Source of the DNA: Lachnospiraceae bacterium
GTDB taxonomy: Bacteria > Bacillota > Clostridia > Lachnospirales > Lachnospiraceae
Direction of reading: 5' to 3'
DNA: 64,000 nucleotides
Assembly: GCA_017472325.1 (NCBI GenBank)
Contig: JAFUQM010000026.1
Span: forward strand, 33,437 to 97,436
Part shown: positions 27,806-35,812 of the stretch, in pieces
Numbering within the stretch: position 1 is the first letter of the stretch
Layout of the letters: each line of letters starts with the position of its first letter
Notes under the pieces: generated by a model
Seen by the model: only the letters and a program-made list of their open reading frames with translations
What the model was told of the DNA's origin: nothing
The model's database searches: none
Translations under genes and position numbers: made by a program

Positions 27806-28726
27806 CTAAACCCCAAGTACTACTGTAGTAAAAATCATATATGCAAGGCATAAAAGAACACCTGCAACAAAACTTCCTGTAAGCATCTTTTCTTTTGCAT
27901 TTCCGCGATTTGTCCAGATTGCTTTTAGCGTTCCCATTCTTCCTTCGTTATTCGCAATCCACACCAATACACACGCAGCAATTGCTGTTGTAATCATCGC
28001 TATCACCATGTAAACGCAAATGACCAGAATCCACTGCTGGCTTCCCACTTCAGCCGAACTCTCTTCCAAAGCAGCCTCTGGAAGCATTGTTTCTGTCAAA
28101 AACAATAGACAGACCGAATTGCCATTAAACACAATATGAAAAAGAATGGATGACCATATACTTCCAGTTGCTTCTACAAGCAACACAAGCACAATACCAA
28201 GCACAAATGCATACGGTGCCTGGTTAAAATTCATGTGAATTAATCCAAACAGAAACGCAGACAGAATGAGTGCCTGGAAAGTCGTTCCTGAATTCTGATA
28301 CCCTCTGTACACAACTCCCCGAAAAACCATTTCTTCTATCATAGGTGCAAAAACAGCCATCATGAAAAACATCACTCCAAAAGGCATATTCAACACATCT
28401 TCACTTATTCCTGCTACTGCATTTTCTACAAACAGCATGGAAACTGCATTGATTACCGTCGTTAACGGCATCATCAGATACGTGAATAGAACAACCATCA
28501 GCATGGACGATATTTTCACTTTACGAAACGATAAAAGTGACCTTCTTTGCCCCTTTGAAGTTATCCAAAAAATAGCTGCCGGTATTGCAATCATCATTTG
28601 ACTCACTATGAAATTCGTAACAATGTCAATCTCAACCTTGATGATTCCAAAGTTCAAAACAGTAACTACTGCCAAATGCGTTAGAATCATAATCAGAAAA
28701 AGTCTGTTTACTTTTTTACTGTTCAT
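27806..28726 (-). CDS. CPBP-family intramembrane metalloprotease (CAAX protease-like)
   Basis: Integral membrane protein of 306 residues with about eight hydrophobic helices. The three signature blocks of the CPBP/Abi family are present: EEMVFRGVVYRGY with the paired glutamates, GLIHMNFNQ, and HIVFNGNS. The substrate is not known; family members process peptides, prenylated proteins or act in bacteriocin immunity. It lies 7 bases after the small HPr-fold-like gene and overlaps the next gene. Confidence 0.88.
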   Translation of the reverse strand: MNSKKVNRLFLIMILTHLAVVTVLNFGIIKVEIDIVTNFIVSQMMIAIPAAIFWITSKGQRRSLLSFRKVKISSMLMVVLFTYLMMPLTTVINAVSMLFVENAVAGISEDVLNMPFGVMFFMMAVFAPMIEEMVFRGVVYRGYQNSGTTFQALILSAFLFGLIHMNFNQAPYAFVLGIVLVLLVEATGSIWSSILFHIVFNGNSVCLLFLTETMLPEAALEESSAEVGSQQWILVICVYMVIAMITTAIAACVLVWIANNEGRMGTLKAIWTNRGNAKEKMLTGSFVAGVLLCLAYMIFTTVVLGV

Positions 28727-28733
28727 TGATTAC

Positions 28734-28967
28734 TTAATTCTCCATCATAAAATTGACCAGCTTTGTGATATCATCTGGTTCATATGCAATCAATTCCAAT
28801 TCAGAAATTGATGGATCAGCAAAAATACTTTCCAAAGATACATACTGTGAAAGTTTAGATTTCAAATTCAATCTGTCGCCTTCACCTGTCACCAATTCTA
28901 CTTTTCCTTCACAATCGTTAATCACATCAAAAAACTTATCTACATTTTTGATATTCTGCACTTTCAT
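28734..28967 (-). CDS. Small HPr-fold-like protein (no PTS histidine)
   Basis: A 77-residue acidic protein. Its secondary-structure pattern and size resemble HPr: a short strand, a helix (NVDKFFDVIND), paired strands (GKVELVTGEGDRLNL), LKSKLSQYVSL at the place of the Ser46 helix, and a C-terminal helix (DDITKLVNFM). The active-site loop with His15 is missing, but Lys36-Ser37 lies where HPr has Lys45-Ser46. The relationship is remote and based on reading alone. It sits between cvfB and the CPBP gene with an AGGAGAG ribosome-binding site. Confidence 0.6.
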   Translation of the reverse strand: MKVQNIKNVDKFFDVINDCEGKVELVTGEGDRLNLKSKLSQYVSLESIFADPSISELELIAYEPDDITKLVNFMMEN

Positions 28968-29030
28968 AATACTCTCTCCTCTTTATATCCTAAATTATAC
29001 TAATCCAAGCAAAAATGCAAGCAACCCATT

Positions 29031-29870
29031 TTACTTTATTTTACGGATCGCTTTTTCTGTAATCTCAATTCTTCCCTGCTTTAATAAACCACCAACAGCC
29101 CTTTTAAATTCATTTTTGCTCATACCAGTTTCCCGTCTGATGACTTCCGGATTGGCTTTATCATTAAACGGTAATGCCCCATCAAAACTATCAATAATCT
29201 GCATCACCTTTTCCGCATCTGTCTGCATTTGAATATATGCTTTTTCTCTAATACTCAAATTTAATTTACCATCTTCTTTGCGATGCGTTACTCTTGCCGC
29301 AACATCATCCCCAACCCGAATATCGCCATACAATTCTTTACGTGGAATCAACGCAGAGTAACAATTGTCAACTGCAACGAAAGCACCAAACTCTTTGCTG
29401 ATTTCATATACACGACCAGTTACACGGTCTTCTTTATCATATGGACTGTCTGTTCTCAAATACTCATAAACATTCATGGTTGCACATAAACGACTACTTT
29501 TATCCACATAAAGCGCAACAAGACACTTTTCTCCTTCTTTCATTCTTTTGGTTTGTTCCCTAAATGGAAGAAGCAAATCTTTCTCCAAGCCCCAATTTAA
29601 AAAGGCGCCTATTTTGCCTACCTGCGAAACTTCCAGTTCTGCAACTTGTCCAAGTTCCAATTTGGGAGTATTGGTTGTAGATATCAGACGATCCTTAGAG
29701 TCCTTGTACACAAACACTTCTATCTCATCACCGATTCCAATTCCTGCTGGTACCTGTTTGATTGGCAGAAGTACCTTTTCATCCTCATCCGGATTTTCTG
29801 GTGCAAGGTACACACCAAAATCCACTTTTTTCACAACGCGTAACTTCTGTTTTTTTCCCAATTGTATCAT
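29031..29870 (-). CDS. cvfB: CvfB-like S1-domain RNA-binding protein
   Basis: A 279-residue cytoplasmic protein with repeated S1-type beta-barrels: KLRVVKKVDFGVYLAP at the N-terminus, LEVSQVGKIGAFLNWG in the middle, and VYEISKEFGAFVAVDNCYSALI at about 155-180, then a winged-helix C-terminus (RRETGMSKNEFKRAVGGLLKQGRI). This is the layout of CvfB, a regulator of virulence and metabolism in staphylococci. It begins 3 bases after the thioesterase stop. Confidence 0.9.
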   Translation of the reverse strand: MIQLGKKQKLRVVKKVDFGVYLAPENPDEDEKVLLPIKQVPAGIGIGDEIEVFVYKDSKDRLISTTNTPKLELGQVAELEVSQVGKIGAFLNWGLEKDLLLPFREQTKRMKEGEKCLVALYVDKSSRLCATMNVYEYLRTDSPYDKEDRVTGRVYEISKEFGAFVAVDNCYSALIPRKELYGDIRVGDDVAARVTHRKEDGKLNLSIREKAYIQMQTDAEKVMQIIDSFDGALPFNDKANPEVIRRETGMSKNEFKRAVGGLLKQGRIEITEKAIRKIK

Positions 29871-29872
29871 AA

Positions 29873-30574
29873 TTATTGCACCTCGATTACTGCATATGGT
29901 CTTTCTTCTGTGTCACAAAGCTGTATCACTGTTCCATTTTCTGTATTTCCTATGAATGGCACAATCACGTCACCCAATACTGCCTGCTTCTTATACTCGG
30001 CCCGCAATTGATGTATCGTCTGTTCCGAGCGCAAATAGTCCATTGCCATACTGATATACTGCGCATTATTGACATGATTATTAGAATCAATATGATGTGC
30101 CTTTACTAAAATTTCTTCTCCCCTTATATTAGAAGACGGAAGTGCTATCTTACGCGGCGCATATTCCATGTCCAATTTTTCTTCCAGCACATACCCTTCT
30201 TCCATTGCTGCATTGGGTTTTACCGGATGCATCGTATTCGTATGAATCAGTGTCCAAATAGAGTTTGCTTTGACTATCTTCTCACCTTTTATGTTTTCCA
30301 TAAAAAAATTACGATATCCAATAAATCCTTTAAAAGCATACGGAAATGTAGCAACAGTAATATCCTCACAAAAGCGCGGATATTCTTCAATTACTATCTG
30401 CCACGCGCTCATAACCCATGCCAGATGATTCTCTTTTAGATATGCAACACCCAACCCCAGACTTTCTGAATGAAACACGGAACAATCCTGAAAATAATTA
30501 ATCATGGCATCCAGATTCATACGTCCAGCTTCGTCAGTTTCACTATATCGCACCTTAGTCTGAAAACTATACAT
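29873..30574 (-). CDS. Acyl-ACP thioesterase
   Basis: Bacterial acyl-[acyl carrier protein] thioesterase (FatA/FatB-like, PF01643) of 233 residues, which releases free fatty acids from ACP. Two hotdog halves are visible: KVRYSETDEAGRMNLDAMINYFQD at the start and HIDSNNHVNNAQYISMA in the second half, the latter carrying Asp, Asn and His of the catalytic site. The ATG at 30574 has a near-perfect AGAAGGAGGAG; an ATG at 30628 would start inside the tRNA terminator. It heads a five-gene operon with cvfB. Confidence 0.9.
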   Translation of the reverse strand: MYSFQTKVRYSETDEAGRMNLDAMINYFQDCSVFHSESLGLGVAYLKENHLAWVMSAWQIVIEEYPRFCEDITVATFPYAFKGFIGYRNFFMENIKGEKIVKANSIWTLIHTNTMHPVKPNAAMEEGYVLEEKLDMEYAPRKIALPSSNIRGEEILVKAHHIDSNNHVNNAQYISMAMDYLRSEQTIHQLRAEYKKQAVLGDVIVPFIGNTENGTVIQLCDTEERPYAVIEVQ

Positions 30575-30607
30575 CTTTTCTCCTCCTTCTTCCAAGGACA
30601 TAACATA

Positions 30608-30640
30608 GGTAAAAAATAATGCTCCCAACTTTAGGGAGCA
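30608..30640 (-). terminator. Terminator of the tRNA-Gln gene
   Basis: GCTCCC (30621-30626) pairs with GGGAGC (30634-30639), and the minus strand continues ATTATTTTTTACC. It lies 8 bases after the tRNA. Confidence 0.88.
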
Positions 30641-30647
30641 TCAGTAG

Positions 30648-30719
30648 CTGGGCTACAAGGATTCGAACCTTGAGATGACGGAGTCAGAGTCCGTTGCCTT
30701 ACCGTTTGGCGATAGCCCA
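30648..30719 (-). tRNA. tRNA-Gln, anticodon CUG
   Basis: The 72-base minus-strand sequence folds into a full cloverleaf: acceptor TGGGCTA/TAGCCCA, anticodon stem ACGGA/TCCGT with loop CTCTGAC (anticodon CTG, reading CAG), and a T-loop GTTCGAATC. The discriminator is G, and CCA is not encoded. It is a solitary tRNA with its own promoter and terminator, just downstream of glutamine synthetase. Confidence 0.95.
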
Positions 30720-30756
30720 ATATTTATTTTTGTGCTGTTGTTTTCAGCACTTGTAA

Positions 30757-30785
30757 AGTATATACCATTTTTTTAAATAATGCAA
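30757..30785 (-). promoter_or_regulatory. Promoter of the tRNA-Gln gene
   Basis: TTGCAT and TATACT with a 17-base spacer lie about 38 bases upstream of the tRNA. The leader contains a GTGCTG/CAGCAC hairpin (30732-30750). The -35 region is one arm of an 11-bp inverted repeat (AAATAATGCAA at 30775-30785 and TTGCATTATTT at 30814-30824). Confidence 0.65.
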
Positions 30786-30858
30786 GTATAATTTAAAAAT
30801 TTTTTTAAAATTTTTGCATTATTTTTTAAAATACACTAAATATCAGCTTTTTGGCACT

Positions 30859-30923
30859 CCTTGATAGCTATATCTTTTGTATAGATACTCATTTTACAAA
30901 ATGAGTATCTATACAAATCAAGG
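30859..30923. repeat. Near-perfect 19-bp palindrome after glnN
   Basis: Arms 30877-30895 and 30898-30916 are exact inverted repeats of 19 bases (core ATAGATACTCATTTT) separated by 2 bases. An outer CCTTGAT/ATCAAGG pair (30859-30865 and 30917-30923) adds seven more. It lies 10 bases after the glnN stop. No U-tract follows on either strand, so it is not a standard terminator. Confidence 0.85.
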
Positions 30924-30932
30924 ACAAAAAAC

Positions 30933-33044
30933 TTAAACCTCAAATAACAAATCAGCATATGTCGGAAATGGCCAGTATTCTTTATCTACAAGCTTTTCAA
31001 GCTCATCTGCTGGTTTTCTTAGCGAATTCATAGCACTCAACACTTCATCATGATAGAAAAATGCCTGTGCTTTTCCTCTCGACATGGAAGAAGCCTTTTT
31101 CTCTACTTCCAACAGATGTTCTGTTGCTTTCTTCATTTCTGTAAGTTTCTGGGATACAGTTTTTAACAATTCCATCGGTGCTGTTTCATCTGCTCCAGCC
31201 TCACGAATTGCAATGACTGTATCCGCAAGCGTTTTACTAAAACGTGTCACCGCTGGAACAATCTGCTTGGAAGCCATATCTATCATTGTAAGTGCTTCAA
31301 TATTAATCGTCTTTGCGTAGGTTTCATACAGAATCTCTGCACGAGAATGAAGCTCTGCTTCTGTAAAAATACCAAATTTCTCAAACAATTGAATTGCCTT
31401 GTCTGTCGTCAGTGTATCCACCGCTTCTACCATAGATGGAATATTCGGAAGACCTCTCTTAGCCGCTTCTTCCGTCCATTCTGGTGCATATCCGTTCCCA
31501 TTGAATATAATTCTTTGATGCTTTGTCATATATTCTTTGATTAAATCATGTACCGCTGTATCAAAATCTTCCGCTGCTTCTAATCTGTCTGCCGCTTCGC
31601 AGAACGCCTCTGCAACAATCGCATTTAAGGTCGTATTCGGACTGCCGATTGAATCTTCGCTTCCCACCATACGGAATTCAAATTTATTACCCGTAAAAGC
31701 AAATGGCGATGTACGATTACGGTCTGTCGCATCCTTTACAAAATCAGGAAGTGTAGATACACCTGTCCGCAATACTCCTCCTTCTTTTAAGGAGTCCGCC
31801 TTTCCTGTTTCTACCAGCTGTTCTACAACGTCTTCGAGCTGCTCACCCAAGAAAATAGAAATAATAGCTGGTGGTGCTTCATAACCTCCAAGTCTATGAT
31901 CATTCCCTACATTAGAAGCACTCTGTCTCAACAAATCTGCATGCGTATCCACTGCCTTCATAATACAGGCAAGCACTAATAAAAACTGTACATTTTCATT
32001 TGGTGTCTGTCCCGGTTCAAGCAGATTTACACCATTATCCGTTGTAATAGACCAGTTATTGTGTTTACCAGAACCATTTACACCCGCAAACGGCTTCTCA
32101 TGCAGCATACAACGAAGACCATGTTTCCCTGCAACACGCTTTAGTGTCTCCATCACAAGCTGATTGTGATCAACCGCAACATTAGCAGATTCATAAATTG
32201 GTGCCAATTCATGCTGCGCTGGTGCCGCTTCATTATGTTGTGTTTTAGAAGTTACACCCAATTTCCAAAGTTCCAGATTCACATCATGCATAAATGCGCC
32301 AATACGTTCTCTGATAACACCAAAATAATGATCATCCATTTCCTGCCCTTTTGGAGCTGGTGCGCCAAACAGGGTTCTTCCTGCAAAAATAATATCCTCT
32401 CTCTTTAACGCCTTCTTCTGGTCAACCAGAAAATATTCCTGTTCTGCCCCTACAGAAGGGACCACTTTTTTGGCTTCTGTATTGCCAAACAAATGCACAA
32501 TTCTAATTGCCTGTTTGCTCAAAGCCTCCATAGAACGCAAAAGAGGTGTCTTTTTATCCAGAGCCTCTCCAGTATAAGAACAAAATGCTGTTGGAATACA
32601 AAGGGTCGGACCTGTTGCTGTCTCTTTGATAAACGCTGGCGATGTAATATCCCATGTCGTATATCCTCTCGCTTCAAATGTTGCACGAAGCCCACCTGAC
32701 GGAAACGACGAAGCATCTGGTTCACCTTTGATTAATTCCTTTCCAGAAAATTCCATTAACATATTTCCGTTTTCATCTGGATGTGTCACAAAAGAATCGT
32801 GTTTCTCCGCTGTAATACCTGTCAATGGCTGAAACCAATGTGTATAATGGGTAGCACCGTTTTCTACTGCCCAATCCTTCATTGCCTTCGCTACTACATC
32901 AGCAGCAGCAAGGGTTAATTCACCGCCCTGTTCAATCACACGGATTACTTCTTTGTAAACGTTCTTTGGTAGGCGTTCTTTCATGGTTGCCCTTGTAAAT
33001 ACTTTGCTTCCAAACAGTGCTTCCACACTTATTACTTCGCTCAT
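30933..33044 (-). CDS. glnN: Type III glutamine synthetase GlnN
   Basis: Assimilates ammonium by making glutamine from glutamate with ATP. The length of 703 residues and motifs such as [41 protein letters not shown] and [16 protein letters not shown] identify the large GSIII type, common in Bacteroides and Clostridia. The ATG at 33044 has GAGGAGGAG upstream. It follows the U32 gene by 45 bases at the end of the yrr-type cluster, and is followed by a palindrome and tRNA-Gln. Confidence 0.95.
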   Translation of the reverse strand: MSEVISVEALFGSKVFTRATMKERLPKNVYKEVIRVIEQGGELTLAAADVVAKAMKDWAVENGATHYTHWFQPLTGITAEKHDSFVTHPDENGNMLMEFSGKELIKGEPDASSFPSGGLRATFEARGYTTWDITSPAFIKETATGPTLCIPTAFCSYTGEALDKKTPLLRSMEALSKQAIRIVHLFGNTEAKKVVPSVGAEQEYFLVDQKKALKREDIIFAGRTLFGAPAPKGQEMDDHYFGVIRERIGAFMHDVNLELWKLGVTSKTQHNEAAPAQHELAPIYESANVAVDHNQLVMETLKRVAGKHGLRCMLHEKPFAGVNGSGKHNNWSITTDNGVNLLEPGQTPNENVQFLLVLACIMKAVDTHADLLRQSASNVGNDHRLGGYEAPPAIISIFLGEQLEDVVEQLVETGKADSLKEGGVLRTGVSTLPDFVKDATDRNRTSPFAFTGNKFEFRMVGSEDSIGSPNTTLNAIVAEAFCEAADRLEAAEDFDTAVHDLIKEYMTKHQRIIFNGNGYAPEWTEEAAKRGLPNIPSMVEAVDTLTTDKAIQLFEKFGIFTEAELHSRAEILYETYAKTINIEALTMIDMASKQIVPAVTRFSKTLADTVIAIREAGADETAPMELLKTVSQKLTEMKKATEHLLEVEKKASSMSRGKAQAFFYHDEVLSAMNSLRKPADELEKLVDKEYWPFPTYADLLFEV

Positions 33045-33089
33045 AATTCTCCTCCTCTGGTACAAGCCATTTTTTATACTATATGTGCA

Positions 33090-34331
33090 TTATTCCTCTG
33101 CCTTTTGAACACGAAGCAAATCATATTTCTCTGGCTGTTCGCTCAATTCTACGAATAATACCTGTTTCGGATGCGGAGCGGTTTCTACCAATTCTCCATC
33201 TTCTGTTTTCATGGAAAGCACTTTCGTTTCCACATTTCTACCATCCGGTTTCATAATTTCTATTGTATCACCTACACAAAATTTATTTCTCTGTTCAATT
33301 TTGGCTACATATCCCTCTGTCACATCCTCCACGATTCCCAGATAGATATATTCATTTACATAAGTGTTACTATCATAAATCTGTGTATTTTCATCTGGCT
33401 TTCCAAAATAAAATCCTGTCGTAAACTGTCTATAAGTACATTTTGCAATCTCTGCTCTGTACCAATCCATATTTGCACGGTATTTTTCCTCTGATTCCAT
33501 ATAATCATCGATTGCTTTTCGATATGTTCTTGCTACAGTTGCAACATAAAGTGCAGTTTTCATTCGACCTTCTATTTTCAGACTGTCAATTCCTGCATCT
33601 AAAATCTCAGGAATATATTCTACCATACATAAATCTTTCGAGTTAAATATGTATGTGCCTCTTTCATTCTCATAAACCGGCAAATATTCTCCCGGTCTTT
33701 TTTCTTCCACTACAGCATATTTCCAACGGCACGGATGTGTACATGCCCCTTGATTAGCATCCCGGCCCGTAAAATAATTACTAAGCAGGCATCTTCCAGA
33801 ATACGAAATGCACATTGCACCATGAATAAAACTTTCAATTTCCATTTCTTCCGGAATATGTTCGCGTATCTCTTTAATCTCTGCAAGAGAAAGTTCTCTC
33901 GCAGAAACAACACGTGTTGCCCCTTGTTTCCACCAGAACTGATATGTCATATAATTCGTATTATTTGCCTGTGTCGAAATATGGATTTCTATTTCCGGAC
34001 ATTCTTCTTTGGCAATCGTAAACATACCAGGGTCAGAAATAATGAGTGCATCCGGCTTCATTTCTTTTAACTCTTTAAAATACTCTCTCGCACCCTCTAA
34101 ATCATAATTGTGAGCCAGAATATTGGCTGTAACATATACCTTCACACCATGTTCATGGGCAAAGCAGATACCCTCCGCCATATCTTCCTTGGAAAAATTC
34201 TTAGCCTTTGCACGGAGTCCAAATGCCTCTCCACCAATATATACAGCATCAGCTCCAAACATAACTGCTGTTTTTAATACTTCCAGACTGCTCGCTGGTA
34301 TGAGCAATTCTACCTTTCTTTTTGTCTGCAT
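33090..34331 (-). CDS. U32-family protein, TrhP/YrrO-like (tRNA 5-hydroxyuridine synthesis)
   Basis: Member of the peptidase U32 family, 413 residues. The motifs ELLIPASSLEVLKTAVMFGADAVYIGGEAFGLRAKAKNFS and MCISYSGRCLLSNYFTGRDANQGACTHPCRWKY match the TrhP/YrrO type that prepares wobble uridine hydroxylation (ho5U34) using prephenate. The four Cys expected for an iron-sulfur centre are present (CLLS, CTHPC). The gene follows the O-methyltransferase, which methylates ho5U34, so the pair likely forms one tRNA modification route, as in Bacillus yrrM-yrrO. Confidence 0.9.
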   Translation of the reverse strand: MQTKRKVELLIPASSLEVLKTAVMFGADAVYIGGEAFGLRAKAKNFSKEDMAEGICFAHEHGVKVYVTANILAHNYDLEGAREYFKELKEMKPDALIISDPGMFTIAKEECPEIEIHISTQANNTNYMTYQFWWKQGATRVVSARELSLAEIKEIREHIPEEMEIESFIHGAMCISYSGRCLLSNYFTGRDANQGACTHPCRWKYAVVEEKRPGEYLPVYENERGTYIFNSKDLCMVEYIPEILDAGIDSLKIEGRMKTALYVATVARTYRKAIDDYMESEEKYRANMDWYRAEIAKCTYRQFTTGFYFGKPDENTQIYDSNTYVNEYIYLGIVEDVTEGYVAKIEQRNKFCVGDTIEIMKPDGRNVETKVLSMKTEDGELVETAPHPKQVLFVELSEQPEKYDLLRVQKAEE

Positions 34332-34377
34332 ATAAACACCTTATGCCTTTCTATATCAACGTGTTCTTGTGTAAAAC

Positions 34378-35019
34378 TTATTTTTTCACACTAATTGTCA
34401 TGCCATCTCCAATCGGCAGCACAATGGTTTCTAACTGCTCATGATGTGTCAACTCATACAGATATTCTCGCATCCTCGCATGAATCGTTCGGTTACGTCT
34501 CGTCACCGCAAAACGTGATTCTAGAATATCGCCTTCCTGTAATACATTATCCGATACAAGAAGCCCTCCCGGTGCCAGCAATCGTAGCACATCTGGCAGA
34601 AAGTGAATATACTGCCCCTTTGCCGCATCCATAAAAATCAAGTCATAACTACCCGTTAGTTCTTTTAAGATTTCTGTAGCATCACCCTCTAACAGAGTAA
34701 TCTCAGCTTCTTTTCCTGCTTTTTTGAAATTTTCGCGTGCAAGCGGAATTCTTTTTTCATATTTTTCAATCGTTGTAATATGACATCCTTCTGGCGCATA
34801 TTCACTCATCAAAAGCGCAGAAAAACCAATGGCTGTTCCCACTTCAAGAATCTGCCCAGGCTTTTTTGCCGCAAGCAAAAACTTTAACAGACTTTGCGTC
34901 TGTGTTCTAATAATAGGCACATTGGTTTTTTTTGAAAATGCTTCTAATTCATTTAAAAATGGTGTATTGCCTTTATCAAGTGAATTGATAAAAGCAACCA
35001 TCCTCTCATCTGCTATCAT
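34378..35019 (-). CDS. O-methyltransferase, YrrM/TrmR-like
   Basis: A 213-residue SAM-dependent O-methyltransferase (family 3, TrmR-like), which makes 5-methoxyuridine at tRNA position 34 from ho5U. Motif I is QILEVGTAIGFSALLMSEYA, the acidic ribose-binding residue is in ITTIEKYEKR, and DLIFMDAAKGQY is motif III-like with the metal-binding Asp. The start codon overlaps the stop of the MltG-like gene (TAATG). The U32 gene follows after 46 bases. Confidence 0.88.
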   Translation of the reverse strand: MIADERMVAFINSLDKGNTPFLNELEAFSKKTNVPIIRTQTQSLLKFLLAAKKPGQILEVGTAIGFSALLMSEYAPEGCHITTIEKYEKRIPLARENFKKAGKEAEITLLEGDATEILKELTGSYDLIFMDAAKGQYIHFLPDVLRLLAPGGLLVSDNVLQEGDILESRFAVTRRNRTIHARMREYLYELTHHEQLETIVLPIGDGMTISVKK

Positions 35020-35402
35020 TATTCGTTTTCCTCATCCTCTGGCTCTTCCGCCATAATTGCCATCATTTCTTCTGCCGTCATGGATGTTGATAATTCATAA
35101 ATACCTGGCTTTAATTCATCTTTGTATGCAGAAACCATTTCCTGAATGTAGAACAATTTAGCATCACGGATTAATCCAACGGATACAAGAAGTTCCCCTA
35201 TTTCCATTACACTTTTTCCTTCTGGAACTGTTACAGTAATGAGTCTCCCTTCACCTTCTGAAACAGGCGGTTCTCCAAAAATACGAAAACCATAGTCATA
35301 CGCAGTCATAGACACCTTATAAATCCCTACAATCAGCACTGCTGCCACTACCACTTTTAAAATAGTGCCAAGTACTGCCCCTACTATTTGTCCGTTTTTC
35401 AT
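35019..35402 (-). CDS. MltG/YceG-like protein with only anchor and LysM-like part
   Basis: A 127-residue protein. One transmembrane helix (about 8-28) is followed by a segment that matches the LysM-like N-terminal region of the endolytic transglycosylase MltG (ITVTVPEGKSVMEIGELLVSVGLI, YELSTSMTAEEMMAIM). The catalytic YceG core with its essential Glu, about 200 residues, is absent, and the tail is acidic (EEPEDEENE). Its place matches yrrL (mltG) in the Bacillus yrr cluster. The ATG at 35402 has AAGGAGG upstream. It may be a regulator or a relic; a full MltG may exist elsewhere. Confidence 0.8.
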   Translation of the reverse strand: MKNGQIVGAVLGTILKVVVAAVLIVGIYKVSMTAYDYGFRIFGEPPVSEGEGRLITVTVPEGKSVMEIGELLVSVGLIRDAKLFYIQEMVSAYKDELKPGIYELSTSMTAEEMMAIMAEEPEDEENE

Positions 35403-35426
35403 AACGTTTTCCTCCTTAGGCACAGG

Positions 35427-35753
35427 TTATTCAAAATCAATCTCCTCTGTTATTTTGAGATTGATATCCTGCATCATACGACACAAACCTAATTCAGCAT
35501 CCAGAAATCCATTCACCACTGGATTCTCCCTAAACTGTTCATACTCCCTGTCAAAATTATCAATTTCTTCAAACAAATCATCCTGATTAGCAGAATTCTG
35601 AAGTTCTGCTCTTTTTCTTCTGAATTCATCAATTTGCTCCATCAACCCTGGCTGCGCTTCTACTTCAGCCAATTGTTTTCTGTATTCTTGATAAATATCT
35701 GTATTTTTTATTTCTTTGATTAACACTTCTAACGCATTTTCTAACGCCTGCAT
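35427..35753 (-). CDS. YlbF/YmcA-family protein
   Basis: A 108-residue, mostly helical protein with the YlbF family pattern (LIKEIKNTDIYQEYRKQLAEV, ENPVVNGFLDAELGLCRMMQDIN). Proteins of this family form the Y-complex with YmcA and YaaT in Bacillus, which assists RNase Y in mRNA maturation. It follows the RNase J gene by 59 bases, so a link with RNA decay is plausible. Confidence 0.85.
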   Translation of the reverse strand: MQALENALEVLIKEIKNTDIYQEYRKQLAEVEAQPGLMEQIDEFRRKRAELQNSANQDDLFEEIDNFDREYEQFRENPVVNGFLDAELGLCRMMQDINLKITEEIDFE

Positions 35754-35812
35754 CCTTGCTACCGTACCTTTCCTTCTTCATTCCTTTGTTTATACGTCGT
35801 TATGCTACACTC

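Noticed and set aside
30732..30750. Terminator upstream of tRNA-Gln
   Set aside because: The GTGCTG/CAGCAC hairpin lies between the tRNA promoter and the tRNA and has no U-tract, so it is a leader hairpin.
30648..30930. Integrated mobile element at the tRNA-Gln gene
   Set aside because: No integrase, no direct repeat of the tRNA end and only about 280 bases are present.
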